46,757 nt of DNA from Ignavibacteriota bacterium (GTDB taxonomy: Bacteria; Bacteroidota; Ignavibacteria; Palsa-1295): NCBI GenBank assembly GCA_003151825.1, contig PLYO01000027.1, forward strand, positions 1 through 46,757, in the 5' to 3' direction. The position numbers were made by a program, and so were the translations under genes. Numbering within the stretch: position 1 is the stretch's first letter; each line of letters begins with the position of its first letter. Shown here piece by piece: positions 1 to 8,131 of this stretch. Below the pieces are notes generated by a model. That model had not been told where the DNA came from and made no database searches. It saw only the letters and a list, made by a program, of their open reading frames with translations.

Positions 1-182
1 AAGCTAAGGGTAGACCCGCCCAGGACTTTTCGATCACCCCCAGGCGCCATTTGATTTCAGTGTGCAGGGGTCGACATACATGTACTTCAGCGGTCAGCAT
101 ACACTCTCAACGCTCGCGGATGGGTGGGATATACAGTGAAAAGTATCCCCTCCCAATATATAGAACAAAGATTTCAGGCAGA

Positions 183-202
183 ATGTGCCCGTTCGGGCAC
201 AT
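183..202 (+). terminator. Possible hairpin terminator
   Basis: An 8-bp perfect stem (ATGTGCCC/GGGCACAT) closes a four-base loop, and a run of five T follows about six bases later. It could end a rightward gene lying left of the window. The T-run is short and offset from the stem, so this is weak. No coding region in 1-223 could be supported. Confidence 0.3.
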
Positions 203-223
203 ATTGGCCTTTTTGTACTGATT

Positions 224-421
224 TCAACATTTTATTTTTCTCCCCTCCCGCACCAGCGGGAGGGGAGCATCGTCGGCGATGCGGGGGGAGGGGAGCTGAA
301 ACGCCAGACGAACGATGGCCGCATGACCATCCTTACCCCAACCGAACCCGCAAGTGGGAATTAACAACACCAGCGCAACAAAGCACGAAAAAATGAGATG
401 GGTGATGCCGGTTCGTTGCAT
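224..421 (-). pseudogene. Truncated duplicate of the S1/P1 nuclease gene
   Basis: The first 43 residues repeat the start of the intact nuclease at 484-1248 almost exactly: the same signal peptide, and the same mature N-terminus beginning FGWGKDGHAAIVRLAFQL. The match stops abruptly at a GC-rich palindromic element (241-296). The frame runs on into that element and ends after about 22 unrelated residues. Upstream sequence is duplicated too, including a 40-bp repeat (445-484) that also lies before the intact gene (1270-1304). This is a partial tandem duplication whose body was lost or replaced at the palindrome. A TTG three codons upstream gives a slightly longer frame, but the ATG at 421 aligns with the intact gene's start. 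Confidence 0.8.
241..296. repeat. GC-rich palindromic element, family A copy 1
   Basis: Two nested hairpins are visible: CCCCTCCCGC/GCGGGAGGGG, then GCATCG/CGATGC, followed by a GGGGGGAGGGGAG tail. Related elements with a C-rich/G-rich stem and a G-rich tail occur at 3885-3920, 26382-26417 and 42811-42852. This copy forms the breakpoint of the truncated nuclease duplicate. Confidence 0.7.
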
Positions 422-444
422 GGTATGCAAGTATTAACGCGCGC

Positions 445-484
445 GATGCGCACGACACAATCCGCGCGACGGGAAGCAGCCCCC
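445..484. repeat. 40-bp dispersed repeat, copy 1
   Basis: The sequence from GATGCGCACGACACAATCCG through GGGAAGCAGCCCC is shared almost exactly with 1270-1304 and 14190-14229. Here and at 1270 it lies just upstream of a nuclease start codon on the minus strand, and it was part of the duplicated block. Confidence 0.75.
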
Positions 485-1248
485 TACATATCCTTCGTTT
501 TTGCCACAATCAGCAGTGCGGACTCGATAAGCGCATGTTCTACGATAGGCCATTTCTCATCCGTGTAATTGTTGGGGAGACGGATATTGGTATCAACCAG
601 ATTTTGCACTGCGATCCTGTGCGATTCCATCGCAATCTTCACATAATCGGTCTCGAGCGGCTCCGATTGCATCGTTCGTGCAAGCTTCAGAAGAGCGACG
701 GTGTCTATATCATGCTCAAGAATGATACTTTCATCCCACACACGATGCAGCGTTTGTCTTTCCCCATGCCATTTCACATGCAAGTCGGTGGCGCCGGTGG
801 GACCTAAACTGTGGAACGGTTGCGTAAGATCGCTGAGAAAATGGAAATAAAAAAGCATGTCCTCACGGCGCTTGGTGAAGGAGAGGCGTTTTTTCTTTAG
901 CTCCTGTTCAAGCAATGGAAGTTCCGAAAGAATGCAGCCATCATCGCCGCAATCGCGGTTGGGAACGTATTCCGTGGCATCTGCCGGGATGTTGACATAA
1001 TGCCACGGCTTGGACTCAGGATATTCTTTGCGAGCATACCAATCCGCCCAATTGCCGATGTAATAGGGATCGGTTGTGTCGAGGATGGCATAAAGCCGTT
1101 CTCGTTGTGCCGATGGCATTAGCTGAAATGCCAGACGAACGATGGCAGCATGACCATCCTTGCCCCAACCGAAGCTGCGATTGGGAATTAAAAATACAAG
1201 CGCAACGAAGCACGAAAAAATTAGATTGGAGATTCGGGTTCGTTGCAT
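484..1248 (-). CDS. Secreted S1/P1-type nuclease
   Basis: This is a zinc-dependent single-strand nuclease of the S1/P1 (phospholipase C-like) family, 254 residues, which is normal for bacterial members. A signal peptide of about 27 residues is followed by FGWGKDGHAAI. In this family the mature N-terminal Trp is itself a zinc ligand, so cleavage just before W28 fits. Further ligand-type motifs are visible: an HFLSDLTQPFHS segment (the HxxxDxxxPxH signature), DLHVKWHG, and LHRVWDE near residue 165. The protein probably acts in the periplasm or outside the cell, degrading RNA or ssDNA for nutrients. It lies 74 nt downstream of the GHKL ATPase gene on the same strand. A 40-bp repeat sits in that gap and its promoter may be there. 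A broken copy of its 5' end follows at 224-421. Confidence 0.85.
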   Translation of the reverse strand: MQRTRISNLIFSCFVALVFLIPNRSFGWGKDGHAAIVRLAFQLMPSAQRERLYAILDTTDPYYIGNWADWYARKEYPESKPWHYVNIPADATEYVPNRDCGDDGCILSELPLLEQELKKKRLSFTKRREDMLFYFHFLSDLTQPFHSLGPTGATDLHVKWHGERQTLHRVWDESIILEHDIDTVALLKLARTMQSEPLETDYVKIAMESHRIAVQNLVDTNIRLPNNYTDEKWPIVEHALIESALLIVAKTKDM

Positions 1249-1269
1249 TGTATTCAGTTATTAACGCGC

Positions 1270-1304
1270 GATGCGGACGACACAACCCGCACGACGGGAA
1301 GCAG
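1270..1304. repeat. 40-bp dispersed repeat, copy 2
   Basis: This is the copy of the GATGCGGACGACACAA...GACGGGAAGCAG repeat in front of the intact nuclease gene. It ends 21 bases before that start codon. It could carry promoter or leader sequence for the nuclease, but the third copy at 14190 has no such gene beside it. Confidence 0.75.
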
Positions 1305-1322
1305 ACGATCTAATATTGGCCT

Positions 1323-3188
1323 CTACGAACTGCGGCGCCTTTGAAGCTCGTCAATGAAGCGTCTAAGAGCCAAAATCGGCTTTTCCCCGGCGGCACCGAG
1401 CCCGTAGCTCACAGGCCAACTTAACTTATAATTGCTTCCGTAAAAAAGTATTTCGTCCGGCGAAAGGGGCTCAATCTGCACGAAATTCTTTGCAAACTTC
1501 AATTCGTCGAAGTCCCAGCAAACAATTAGATCTATGTCAGGCAAAAACTTAACCGCGCTGGTTAAGTCGTCCATTATGGAATCAGCGAAATATTTGAATT
1601 CTATCACAAGGTCACACTCGACCACACCACCCTTCGCCCTGTCACGGAAGTCCGAACCGACATCTTCCGGCCGCACAATGTAATGACCCCATAGGTCATA
1701 AGTTTGCTTCAATCCCGTCCTGTATGTCTCGTAGCCTTTTAGTATGCCGGCTCCGACAAGTTCGTGAAATATTGCAACGACAGCGCCCTCTTGTGCATCG
1801 GGGTGTTTAAGGTAGCCTATCTCCTTGACACCAAGATCAGGAAGCTTTTTGAAGTCGGCGAAGGTGTTGACCTTATCCTGAAACTGTAATGGTGAGCTAC
1901 CTGTTGCGGGGTCCTTCGAAAGATATTTTACAAGCGGGAGAATCTGATAGAATTGCTTCTTGGCGATGTCCCTAAGCAGCCCGGATGTACGATTTGGAAT
2001 GGATTTCCTTCCAACATCAAACGTAATGCTGTCGTCCTCAATCAACATGAAGAAAATGGGCCAATATGACATTTCTCCTGTTTGAGGTGGCACCAATGTT
2101 ATACCAGAGGGCATGCCTTTACTCGAAACGTATATTCCTCCCTCGTAAAGATTACGTGTCTCTCCATCGGGTCCACCCGCAAGTGTCAAATGGTTTCTAG
2201 TGCAAAACTCCTTCCAAGTGTTGCGCGAGTTCACGCAATAAACAGCATACTTTATGTCTCTCCCTCCCCTTGGTTCTGAACCAATGAGTCGTATCATCCC
2301 TCCTGAAAGCATTTTTGTTTTTTGAGCGTCGCTAAGATGTGCCGCCTTCGTCGTAAAATCGTTGTAGTCGATTAGTTTAGATTTATCTGCCAGCAATTCG
2401 TCTGGAGACCAAAAGGAAGGGGCCACGTTTGACTGGGATGTTTTCCCAGCTATATTTGTAATCTTAAGGGTAACCAACACGTTAAGTGCAGGTCCACCAA
2501 ATAAGATCCGCGTGTTACCAATGGCCGTCTTCGTCCGCAAGATCAAAATGATTTGGTTGATCGACTGCGCGAAGATGTCTTCTATATCGCCAGCCATTCC
2601 TTTGCCAATGTCTGATAGCTTAACAGCCGTGCCTGTCGATGCGGGAGGTTGCTTTGTGAGGCTCTCATGTTCGACCACGAATTTCGGAAGTTGCGATCCG
2701 CCCTTCGCCCTCCAATCCAAACCGTGATCAACATGGCCGGTGAAAGTTGAGTCTTGTGTAGTACTATGAAGCTCGTAAGAATTGCAAGAGAATATAGTAA
2801 ACGTCAATCCGACGCCCTTTTCACCAATCTCATCCGGGAAGTTCTCCTTATCTCCTCCGTGCGGCGCAAGTAACTCGCGTAGCTTACCTGCGCCAATTCC
2901 TGTCCCAGTATCGGAGAAGATAATACTTCTTTCCCGCGCGTCCATTTCGATGTCGATGCGGTGGGGCTTTTTTTCGCCAGGGTTCTCGCGCTCGAAGCGG
3001 CGAATAGCGTCAACAGAGTTTTGTGCAAGCTCTGCCAATACGTCCCACGGGTGATTGTACGAGTCGACGATGTTTTGGATCTCTCTTCTTAAGCGCTTCG
3101 CATTAGGATCACCCAAGAAGTCTACGTCGCGTGGTATGCTTGCTTCGCTCGGCGCCTTCGCCTGTTTTAGTATATCTAATTTTCCCAT
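1323..3188 (-). CDS. GHKL (Hsp90/MORC-like) ATPase with C-terminal nuclease-like domain
   Basis: This 621-residue protein has a Bergerat-fold ATP-binding domain at about residues 25-230: N-box E53LAQNSVDA61 (N57 would bind Mg), G1 motif D93TGTGIGAG and G2 loop G122EKGVGL. A middle segment (about 290-420) contains GGIYVSSKGMP and ITFDVGRKS, resembling the transducer region of GHKL ATPases. The C-terminus holds ECDLVIEFK (D526, E530, K532) followed by DIDLIVCWDFDEL. The acidic-then-ExK pattern in a predicted beta strand suggests a PD-(D/E)XK-type nuclease, but that call is tentative. The start is well set: a strong Shine-Dalgarno AAGGAGGA lies five bases before the ATG, stronger than at most genes here. 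It is third in an operon behind a methyltransferase-nuclease fusion and a small helical protein. Prokaryotic MORC/MutL-like GHKL ATPases are known in restriction-modification-like operons, so defence is the likely role. Confidence 0.75.
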   Translation of the reverse strand: MGKLDILKQAKAPSEASIPRDVDFLGDPNAKRLRREIQNIVDSYNHPWDVLAELAQNSVDAIRRFERENPGEKKPHRIDIEMDARERSIIFSDTGTGIGAGKLRELLAPHGGDKENFPDEIGEKGVGLTFTIFSCNSYELHSTTQDSTFTGHVDHGLDWRAKGGSQLPKFVVEHESLTKQPPASTGTAVKLSDIGKGMAGDIEDIFAQSINQIILILRTKTAIGNTRILFGGPALNVLVTLKITNIAGKTSQSNVAPSFWSPDELLADKSKLIDYNDFTTKAAHLSDAQKTKMLSGGMIRLIGSEPRGGRDIKYAVYCVNSRNTWKEFCTRNHLTLAGGPDGETRNLYEGGIYVSSKGMPSGITLVPPQTGEMSYWPIFFMLIEDDSITFDVGRKSIPNRTSGLLRDIAKKQFYQILPLVKYLSKDPATGSSPLQFQDKVNTFADFKKLPDLGVKEIGYLKHPDAQEGAVVAIFHELVGAGILKGYETYRTGLKQTYDLWGHYIVRPEDVGSDFRDRAKGGVVECDLVIEFKYFADSIMDDLTSAVKFLPDIDLIVCWDFDELKFAKNFVQIEPLSPDEILFYGSNYKLSWPVSYGLGAAGEKPILALRRFIDELQRRRSS

Positions 3189-3222
3189 TTATCCTCCTTG
3201 ATAATAAAAATCCTTCAGTTTA

Positions 3223-3579
3223 TCACTCAGGTAAATCCTCAAAAAGCTCTTCAATTTTGCCAATATGGTAGGCAACAGCATCTCCAAAGATGGCTATATC
3301 CCGAATATCGGCACCACTCCCTGCCTTTATCGCATCAATTCTCCGGGCGATGTATTCGAAAATTTCAGCCACGCTATCTATGAGGTCAGAGGCGTACGAA
3401 GAAGTAGTGAGAGGTTTCAAAGTGACTTTTAGCGCTTTGGCCAAGTTCCTTAATTCCTCAGTAGCTACTATTCCTTTCTGTCCTCCGCCTTCAAATCGCC
3501 GCATCCGTTCTATGAGGTAGCCAGCGTTGCTGGTTGCTTCCCTAAATTGCTCCACTGGTCTCGACGCGTTATCTCTCAT
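3223..3579 (-). CDS. Small helical protein of the methyltransferase-ATPase operon
   Basis: I do not recognise a family for this 118-residue protein. The sequence reads as mostly alpha-helical and charged, with a Gly-rich turn (FEGGGQKG) near residue 30 and a possible second turn near residue 88. It is acidic at the end (ELFEDLPE). There is no signal peptide or membrane segment. It lies between the methyltransferase fusion (150 nt upstream) and the GHKL ATPase (34 nt downstream) on the same strand, so it is probably co-transcribed with the ATPase. A role as accessory subunit, regulator or antitoxin-like partner would fit the position, but nothing in the sequence decides this. Confidence 0.65.
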   Translation of the reverse strand: MRDNASRPVEQFREATSNAGYLIERMRRFEGGGQKGIVATEELRNLAKALKVTLKPLTTSSYASDLIDSVAEIFEYIARRIDAIKAGSGADIRDIAIFGDAVAYHIGKIEELFEDLPE

Positions 3580-3729
3580 AGTTATTTTCTTTACTCTACG
3601 TTTCCTTTTTTAGCTTGGATCAGTTATGCCTGTGTGAACGTCCAACATAATAAAGATAAATCCATGATTCTCGCTGTTGCCTTCCTCATGCCTAGCTTGG
3701 ATCATCCAGAGAGGTGGCTCGTACTCGGT

Positions 3730-5415
3730 TTACAATAATTTCCCCTGTTCCGCCCCCATATCCTCGACCGCCGCGCGCTTAAACGTAGATCGTCCCATCG
3801 TTAAATCCGGGAAGCGGGGGCGTTCGTTCCCGTTCATCAATCCTTCGATGGTGAGGATTTGCAGCTTAGGGTATTCGGTACTGACCACACCCCGGCCCTC
3901 TCCTTGAAAAGGAGAGGGAGTCTGATAGAAACCGGCGGAGATGGCTTCCTCGCGCATCGGTCGCGTCGTCGGAGCGAGCGTGACGAAAAATCCCATCGCG
4001 GCTTTTTCGCGATCGACGACGTGTCCGAGATCGCGCACCATCGCTACCGACACATTCTCGCCGCCCTTGACCGAGACCACGATCTTCTTCGCGCCGGATT
4101 TATCGTCGTGGAAAAAGATGAGTCCGTCAATGCCGGAGTCGGCTCCTTTTTTCTTGCCCTGATACGGCGCGGCGTTCACGAGCGAACAGGCCCACCACTG
4201 GAACTGATATTTATCGCGCAAGGCCAGGTCGCGCGCGCCATCGACATCTTTCGGCGTGCCTTCGATCTCGAATGTAATTCCTGGGAACGCATCCTTCAGC
4301 CGTTTTTCGATGAGTGAAATGGCGAGGTGCGTGATGTCGATGCCGATCCACTGGCGTCCGAGCTTTTGCGCCACGTGAACGGCCGTCCCGCATCCGCAAA
4401 ACGGATCGAGCACCACATCGCCTGGATTCGATGATGCTTTGATGATGCGTTCGAGAAGCGCGAGAGGTTTTTGAGTAGGATATTGAAGATATTCCTCTGC
4501 GGATGATTGAAGCGAAGCAATATCCTGCCAATCGTTTTGTAACGCGACTCCCTGCATCTCGTCGAGGTAGCGTTTGTATGCAGGAACTCCTCCGGGCTTC
4601 GTCTGAATAATTCGTCCTTCTTCGATGAGTTTCTGCATCTTTTCTTTCGTGTAACGCCAAAATCTGGTGACTCCCATCACTTCGTAGGAAGGATTCCCTT
4701 TCGCCGCACCTCCCGGGCCGGTTAAATTGTCAAGACGATACCGTCGTCCTGTTTCTTTCTCGATGTGCCGGTACGCTGTGTCGGTATATTCTTGATTATA
4801 TGAAGTGTACTGTTGATTCCATGTCCATTCGGACGACTTCGTGTAGAAGAAAATAATATCTCGGATATTACCGTATTGCTTTCTTCCCTGCTTTGCATCA
4901 TTGTGTGCGCCGGATCGTCTCCAGCTTATTTCCGTTTTGAAACTATCATTCCCAAATACCTGATCGAGAATAATTTTCAAATAATGACTGGCCGTCGGAT
5001 CGCAGTGAAGATACATTGATCCGGTCGGTTTTAAGACGCGGTGTAATTCGACAAGCCGCACAGCCATCATGGTAAGATAGGCCATCAAACCGCTCTGTCC
5101 CTGGGAGCGGCGTAGCGCCACCATCAACTCTGCCACATCGGTATTTGTATGGTGCAACAGGTCATTGAATTCTCGTTCCGCCTCTTCACCCCAGTTCCAA
5201 GAATCGTCAAAGGCTCCCACCTGAGCATCTGATTCATGACCTTTTGGTGTTTTAAAAAATACCGAATGTAACCGCTTCGAATTGAATGGCGGATCGAGAT
5301 AGATAAGGTCAACCGACTCCGATGCGATGTGTTCGCGGAGAATATCGAGATTGTCGCCGAAATAGAGTTTATTCAAAGGGAAAGCACAATAAACAGCATT
5401 GAACACCGCGAGCAC
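3730..5415 (-). CDS. DNA methyltransferase fused to Mrr-like restriction endonuclease domain
   Basis: This 561-residue protein has an amino-methyltransferase of the N4/N6 class in the beta-type motif order. Catalytic motif IV (DLIYLDPPF, residues 36-44) comes first. The SAM-binding motif comes later ([16 protein letters not shown] from residue 334), preceded by the typical [14 protein letters not shown]. Residues 400-495 form a second domain, GADSGIDG...VVSVKGG (D430, S448, K450), then RDLGHVV and GFFVTL. This matches the Mrr-like endonuclease domain often fused to such methylases. One polypeptide may therefore both modify and cut DNA. Residues 499-511 ([12 protein letters not shown]) are encoded by an inserted palindromic element. 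The first codon is GTG at 5415. A TTG giving LNKLYFGDN (residue 14) is an alternative start, since family homology begins there. It is divergent from gcvH and heads the operon with the helical protein and the GHKL ATPase. Confidence 0.88.
   Translation of the reverse strand: MLAVFNAVYCAFPLNKLYFGDNLDILREHIASESVDLIYLDPPFNSKRLHSVFFKTPKGHESDAQVGAFDDSWNWGEEAEREFNDLLHHTNTDVAELMVALRRSQGQSGLMAYLTMMAVRLVELHRVLKPTGSMYLHCDPTASHYLKIILDQVFGNDSFKTEISWRRSGAHNDAKQGRKQYGNIRDIIFFYTKSSEWTWNQQYTSYNQEYTDTAYRHIEKETGRRYRLDNLTGPGGAAKGNPSYEVMGVTRFWRYTKEKMQKLIEEGRIIQTKPGGVPAYKRYLDEMQGVALQNDWQDIASLQSSAEEYLQYPTQKPLALLERIIKASSNPGDVVLDPFCGCGTAVHVAQKLGRQWIGIDITHLAISLIEKRLKDAFPGITFEIEGTPKDVDGARDLALRDKYQFQWWACSLVNAAPYQGKKKGADSGIDGLIFFHDDKSGAKKIVVSVKGGENVSVAMVRDLGHVVDREKAAMGFFVTLAPTTRPMREEAISAGFYQTPSPFQGEGRGVVSTEYPKLQILTIEGLMNGNERPRFPDLTMGRSTFKRAAVEDMGAEQGKLL
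3885..3920. repeat. Palindromic element inside the methyltransferase gene, family A copy 2
   Basis: A 10-bp perfect stem CCCTCTCCTT/AAGGAGAGGG with a 3-base loop, plus a flanking C-rich arm, lies in frame within the coding sequence and is translated as [12 protein letters not shown]. It closely matches the intergenic copy at 26382-26417 (CCCTCGCCTTTTCAAGGCGG plus a GGGGGTGGT tail), which shows it is a dispersed repeat and not original protein sequence. Confidence 0.8.
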
Positions 5416-5523
5416 CTATTATCGGTTCCATGTCACCTTCATTATTGCCTTAAAAAACACCCGAATCCGAACCGCGATGTTTTGCGTTATATACTGCTCA
5501 TTCCAAATTTCTAATTTTACGAA

Positions 5524-5901
5524 ATGACCTTCCCATCCGACCTCAAATACACCAAAGACCACGAGTGGCTTCGCATCGAAGGCACGACCGGCACCATCGG
5601 CGTCACCGATTTCGCGCAAGGCGAACTTGGCGACGTGATCTATCTCGATCTTAAAGAGGGTATCACCGCCAATGCCCACGAATCGCTCGGCAGCATAGAG
5701 GCCGTGAAGACGGTGAGCGATCTCTTCACACCCGTCAGCGGTAAAGTGCTCGAAGTGCATTCCTCGCTCAACGATGCTCCCGAAACCGTGAATAAAGACC
5801 CTTATGGCGAGGGATGGCTCGTCAAAATCGAGCTATCGAATCCAAAAGAAGCTGAAACAATGCTTTCGGCAGATGAGTATAAGAAGCTGATCGGCGAATA
5901 A
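5524..5901 (+). CDS. gcvH: Glycine cleavage system H protein
   Basis: This lipoyl-carrying shuttle of the glycine cleavage system moves the aminomethyl group between the P, T and L proteins. At 125 residues it has the usual length. It opens with the family's typical DLKYTKDHEWLR, and the lipoylation site is K62 in GSIEAVKTVSDLFTPVSG. The ATG start gives the standard N-terminus. No gcvT or gcvP gene is nearby. It stands alone, divergent from the methyltransferase operon, and is closed by an intrinsic terminator at 5919. No glycine riboswitch could be seen in the 108-nt upstream gap. Confidence 0.97.
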   Translation: MTFPSDLKYTKDHEWLRIEGTTGTIGVTDFAQGELGDVIYLDLKEGITANAHESLGSIEAVKTVSDLFTPVSGKVLEVHSSLNDAPETVNKDPYGEGWLVKIELSNPKEAETMLSADEYKKLIGE

Positions 5902-5918
5902 GAATCAAAGATGAAACA

Positions 5919-5959
5919 AAAGTGCTGGGGGGTTCTCCAGCGCTTTTAGTTTTTTTTTT
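5919..5959 (+). terminator. Intrinsic terminator after gcvH
   Basis: The stem AAAGTGCTGG/CCAGCGCTTT (10 bp with one G-T pair) surrounds an 8-base loop and is followed, after an AG, by ten T. It lies 18 bases past the gcvH stop and only just upstream of guaA, so guaA must have its own promoter within or near this short gap, or depend on read-through. Confidence 0.8.
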
Positions 5960-5965
5960 GAACTT

Positions 5966-7513
5966 ATGGCACACACCGGCGATAGCGTTCTCATTCTCGA
6001 TTTCGGTTCTCAATACACGCAGCTCATCGCTCGCCGCATTCGGGAGCTTGGGGTCTATGCGGAGATTTTACCTTGCAATGCCACGGTTGCTGACATTCGA
6101 GCATTCAATCCTCGCGCAATAATTCTTTCCGGCAGCCCTTACAGCGTGTATGCACCGGATGCTCCGCGCTGCGCCCCGGAAGTTTTTACGATGAGCAAGC
6201 CAATTCTTGGGCTTTGCTACGGATTGCAACTTATCGCGCAGGAGTTCGGCGGGGAAGTAGATAAGAGCGCAAAACGCGAATATGGTCGCGCAGAAATTAC
6301 TGTCAAAGATAAGAGTGCAAAGCTCTTCAAGGATTTTCCGCCCCATGCAAATGTATGGATGTCGCATGGCGATTCGCTGAGTAAAATTCCGCCGGGTTTT
6401 CATGTCACCGCACGGAGCGCGAATGCTCCGTTTGCCGGTATTGCAAATGCCGATGAATCCATCGTTGGAATTCAATTTCATCCCGAAGTCGCACATACCG
6501 AAGGCGGCACACAAATCCTTTATAATTTTCTTTTTGAGATTGCCAAGATAGAAGCAAATTGGAATCCGAGTGATTTTATCGAATCGACCATAAAGGACAT
6601 AAGGGAAAGAGCAGGGACAGACACAGTCATTTGTGCGCTTTCAGGCGGGGTAGATTCTGCGGTAGCTGCGGTACTCGTGCATCGCGCGGTGGGGAAGCAG
6701 CTTAAATGCATTCACGTCGATAATGGCCTCATGCGGCGCGGCGAGAGTGCAGAAGTCATGCATACCTTCCGCGATCATTTTGGGATCGACCTCGATTTCC
6801 GGGATGCTTCCGATCTTTTCTTGGATCGGCTCGATGGTGTGAGCGATCCAGAAGAAAAAAGGAAAATCATTGGCAAAGCATTTATCGATGTTTTGTCGGA
6901 AGAAGCCGAAAAGTTTCGCGGCGCGAAATTTTTAGTGCAAGGTACGATCTATCCCGATGTGATCGAATCGCTTTCATTCAAAGGCCCATCGGCGACAATT
7001 AAATCGCATCACAATGTTGGCGGTCTGCCGGAAAAGATGCATCTGAAGCTGATAGAACCGCTCCGAGAATTATTTAAGGATGAAGTCCGCAATGTCGGCC
7101 GAGCGCTTGGAATCCCCGAGCATTTTATCGACCGCCATCCGTTTCCAGGGCCGGGCCTCGCAATCCGTGTGATAGGAGCAATCACGCGAGAGAAGCTCGA
7201 AGTACTTCGCTCTGCGGATGCTATATTTATCGAAGAGCTTCGCGCGTGGAAACTATATTCGGAGACCTGGCAGGCATTTGCCGTCGTCCTGCCCGTGCAG
7301 ACCGTTGGCGTAATGGGCGATGAGCGAACTTACGAAAACGTCGTTGCCCTGCGAGCCGTAACGAGCGTGGATGGCATGACGGCCGATTGGGCGCGTCTGC
7401 CGCACGATTTTCTTGCTCACGTATCGAGCCGCATCTCCAATGAAGTCCGCGGCCTCAGCCGGGTGGTGTATGACATCAGTTCGAAACCGCCGGCGACGAT
7501 CGAGTGGGAGTGA
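5966..7513 (+). CDS. guaA: GMP synthase (glutamine-hydrolysing)
   Basis: The enzyme converts XMP to GMP using ATP and glutamine, in the cytoplasm. At 515 residues it is full length. The N-terminal class I glutamine amidotransferase has nucleophile C84 ([11 protein letters not shown]) with H172 and E174 ([12 protein letters not shown]). The ATP-pyrophosphatase P-loop is S226GGVDS231. The C-terminal dimerisation domain ends in the family's conserved PPATIEWE. The ATG start follows the gcvH terminator. The DUF6883 gene starts five bases after its stop. Confidence 0.98.
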   Translation: MAHTGDSVLILDFGSQYTQLIARRIRELGVYAEILPCNATVADIRAFNPRAIILSGSPYSVYAPDAPRCAPEVFTMSKPILGLCYGLQLIAQEFGGEVDKSAKREYGRAEITVKDKSAKLFKDFPPHANVWMSHGDSLSKIPPGFHVTARSANAPFAGIANADESIVGIQFHPEVAHTEGGTQILYNFLFEIAKIEANWNPSDFIESTIKDIRERAGTDTVICALSGGVDSAVAAVLVHRAVGKQLKCIHVDNGLMRRGESAEVMHTFRDHFGIDLDFRDASDLFLDRLDGVSDPEEKRKIIGKAFIDVLSEEAEKFRGAKFLVQGTIYPDVIESLSFKGPSATIKSHHNVGGLPEKMHLKLIEPLRELFKDEVRNVGRALGIPEHFIDRHPFPGPGLAIRVIGAITREKLEVLRSADAIFIEELRAWKLYSETWQAFAVVLPVQTVGVMGDERTYENVVALRAVTSVDGMTADWARLPHDFLAHVSSRISNEVRGLSRVVYDISSKPPATIEWE

Positions 7514-7518
7514 ATCCT

Positions 7519-7854
7519 ATGCTTATTCCGAACAATGCAATCATTGAAGAGGGGAAGATACGTGATTATCTTCTGAAGCAGCTTAATGTGGGCGATAAAT
7601 CACGTTACTTACGTTTGGCGGGTTACACGATCGAGGATTACTGGGAATTAATTCGAGACATCCGCGATCAACTTCTCCCGTGTGAGGGCGTGTTTCGCCG
7701 TCGGGATAAATTCGGGGATATTTTTCTCTCGGCAGGTGTGTTAGAGGGACCAAACGGCAAGAATCTTCCTGTCACTTCCATTTGGCAGATGGATGCTTCG
7801 GGAGTGTTTCGATTTATTACCATGAGGCCAAGGAAAAAGAAAGATGAAATTTGA
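7519..7854 (+). CDS. DUF6883-like protein, candidate toxin of a two-gene module
   Basis: This protein of 111 residues resembles DUF6883: it opens LIPNNAIIEEGKIRDYLL, followed by a GDKSRYLRLAGY-type segment. The C-terminal half (DIFLSAGVLEGPNGKNLP, then SIWQMD and RFITMRP) has the beta-rich pattern of that family. I chose the ATG at 7519 because GGAGTG lies seven bases before it. An upstream GTG at 7504 would overlap guaA. Its end overlaps the DUF4926 gene by 11 bases, so the two are translationally coupled. DUF6883 and DUF4926 are seen together in other bacteria and are thought to form a toxin/immunity or toxin-antitoxin pair. That role is inference here. Confidence 0.6.
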   Translation: MLIPNNAIIEEGKIRDYLLKQLNVGDKSRYLRLAGYTIEDYWELIRDIRDQLLPCEGVFRRRDKFGDIFLSAGVLEGPNGKNLPVTSIWQMDASGVFRFITMRPRKKKDEI

Positions 7855-8080
7855 ACTTTATAAACCAGTAGCTTTCGCACGCGATGTGCCCGAAGACGGT
7901 ATAAAAAAAGGTGACATTGCCACTACGGTCGAGTATTTCGATAAACCTGAGCCCGGGTACGCACTGGAAATTTTTAATGCTTTGGGAGAATCCATCGATG
8001 TTGTGACGGTACCAGAAAACTACCTGGAAGCTGTCAATGAAGACGAACGCCTTCAAGTTCGGCATGTGGAGACCGTGTAA
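7844..8080 (+). CDS. DUF4926-like protein, candidate antitoxin/immunity partner
   Basis: This 78-residue protein carries the DUF4926 pattern: VAFARDVPEDGIKKGDIATT near the start, then VEYFDKPEPGYALEIFNALGE and VVTVPENYLEAV. The family is a small beta-barrel-like fold usually beside a partner gene such as DUF6883, as here. AAGGA lies nine bases before the ATG, inside the end of the upstream gene. The 11-base overlap implies coupled expression. Function is not established. An antitoxin or immunity role is inferred from pairing only. Confidence 0.65.
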   Translation: MKFELYKPVAFARDVPEDGIKKGDIATTVEYFDKPEPGYALEIFNALGESIDVVTVPENYLEAVNEDERLQVRHVETV

Positions 8081-8131
8081 GTGCTGTTCTGGCAGCATTT
8101 TTTCATCCTTTGCGGCGTTTAAGGAGAAATA

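Noticed and set aside
5416..5523. Glycine riboswitch upstream of gcvH
   Set aside because: The 108-nt gap lacks the paired conserved cores of that riboswitch and is shared with a divergent promoter.
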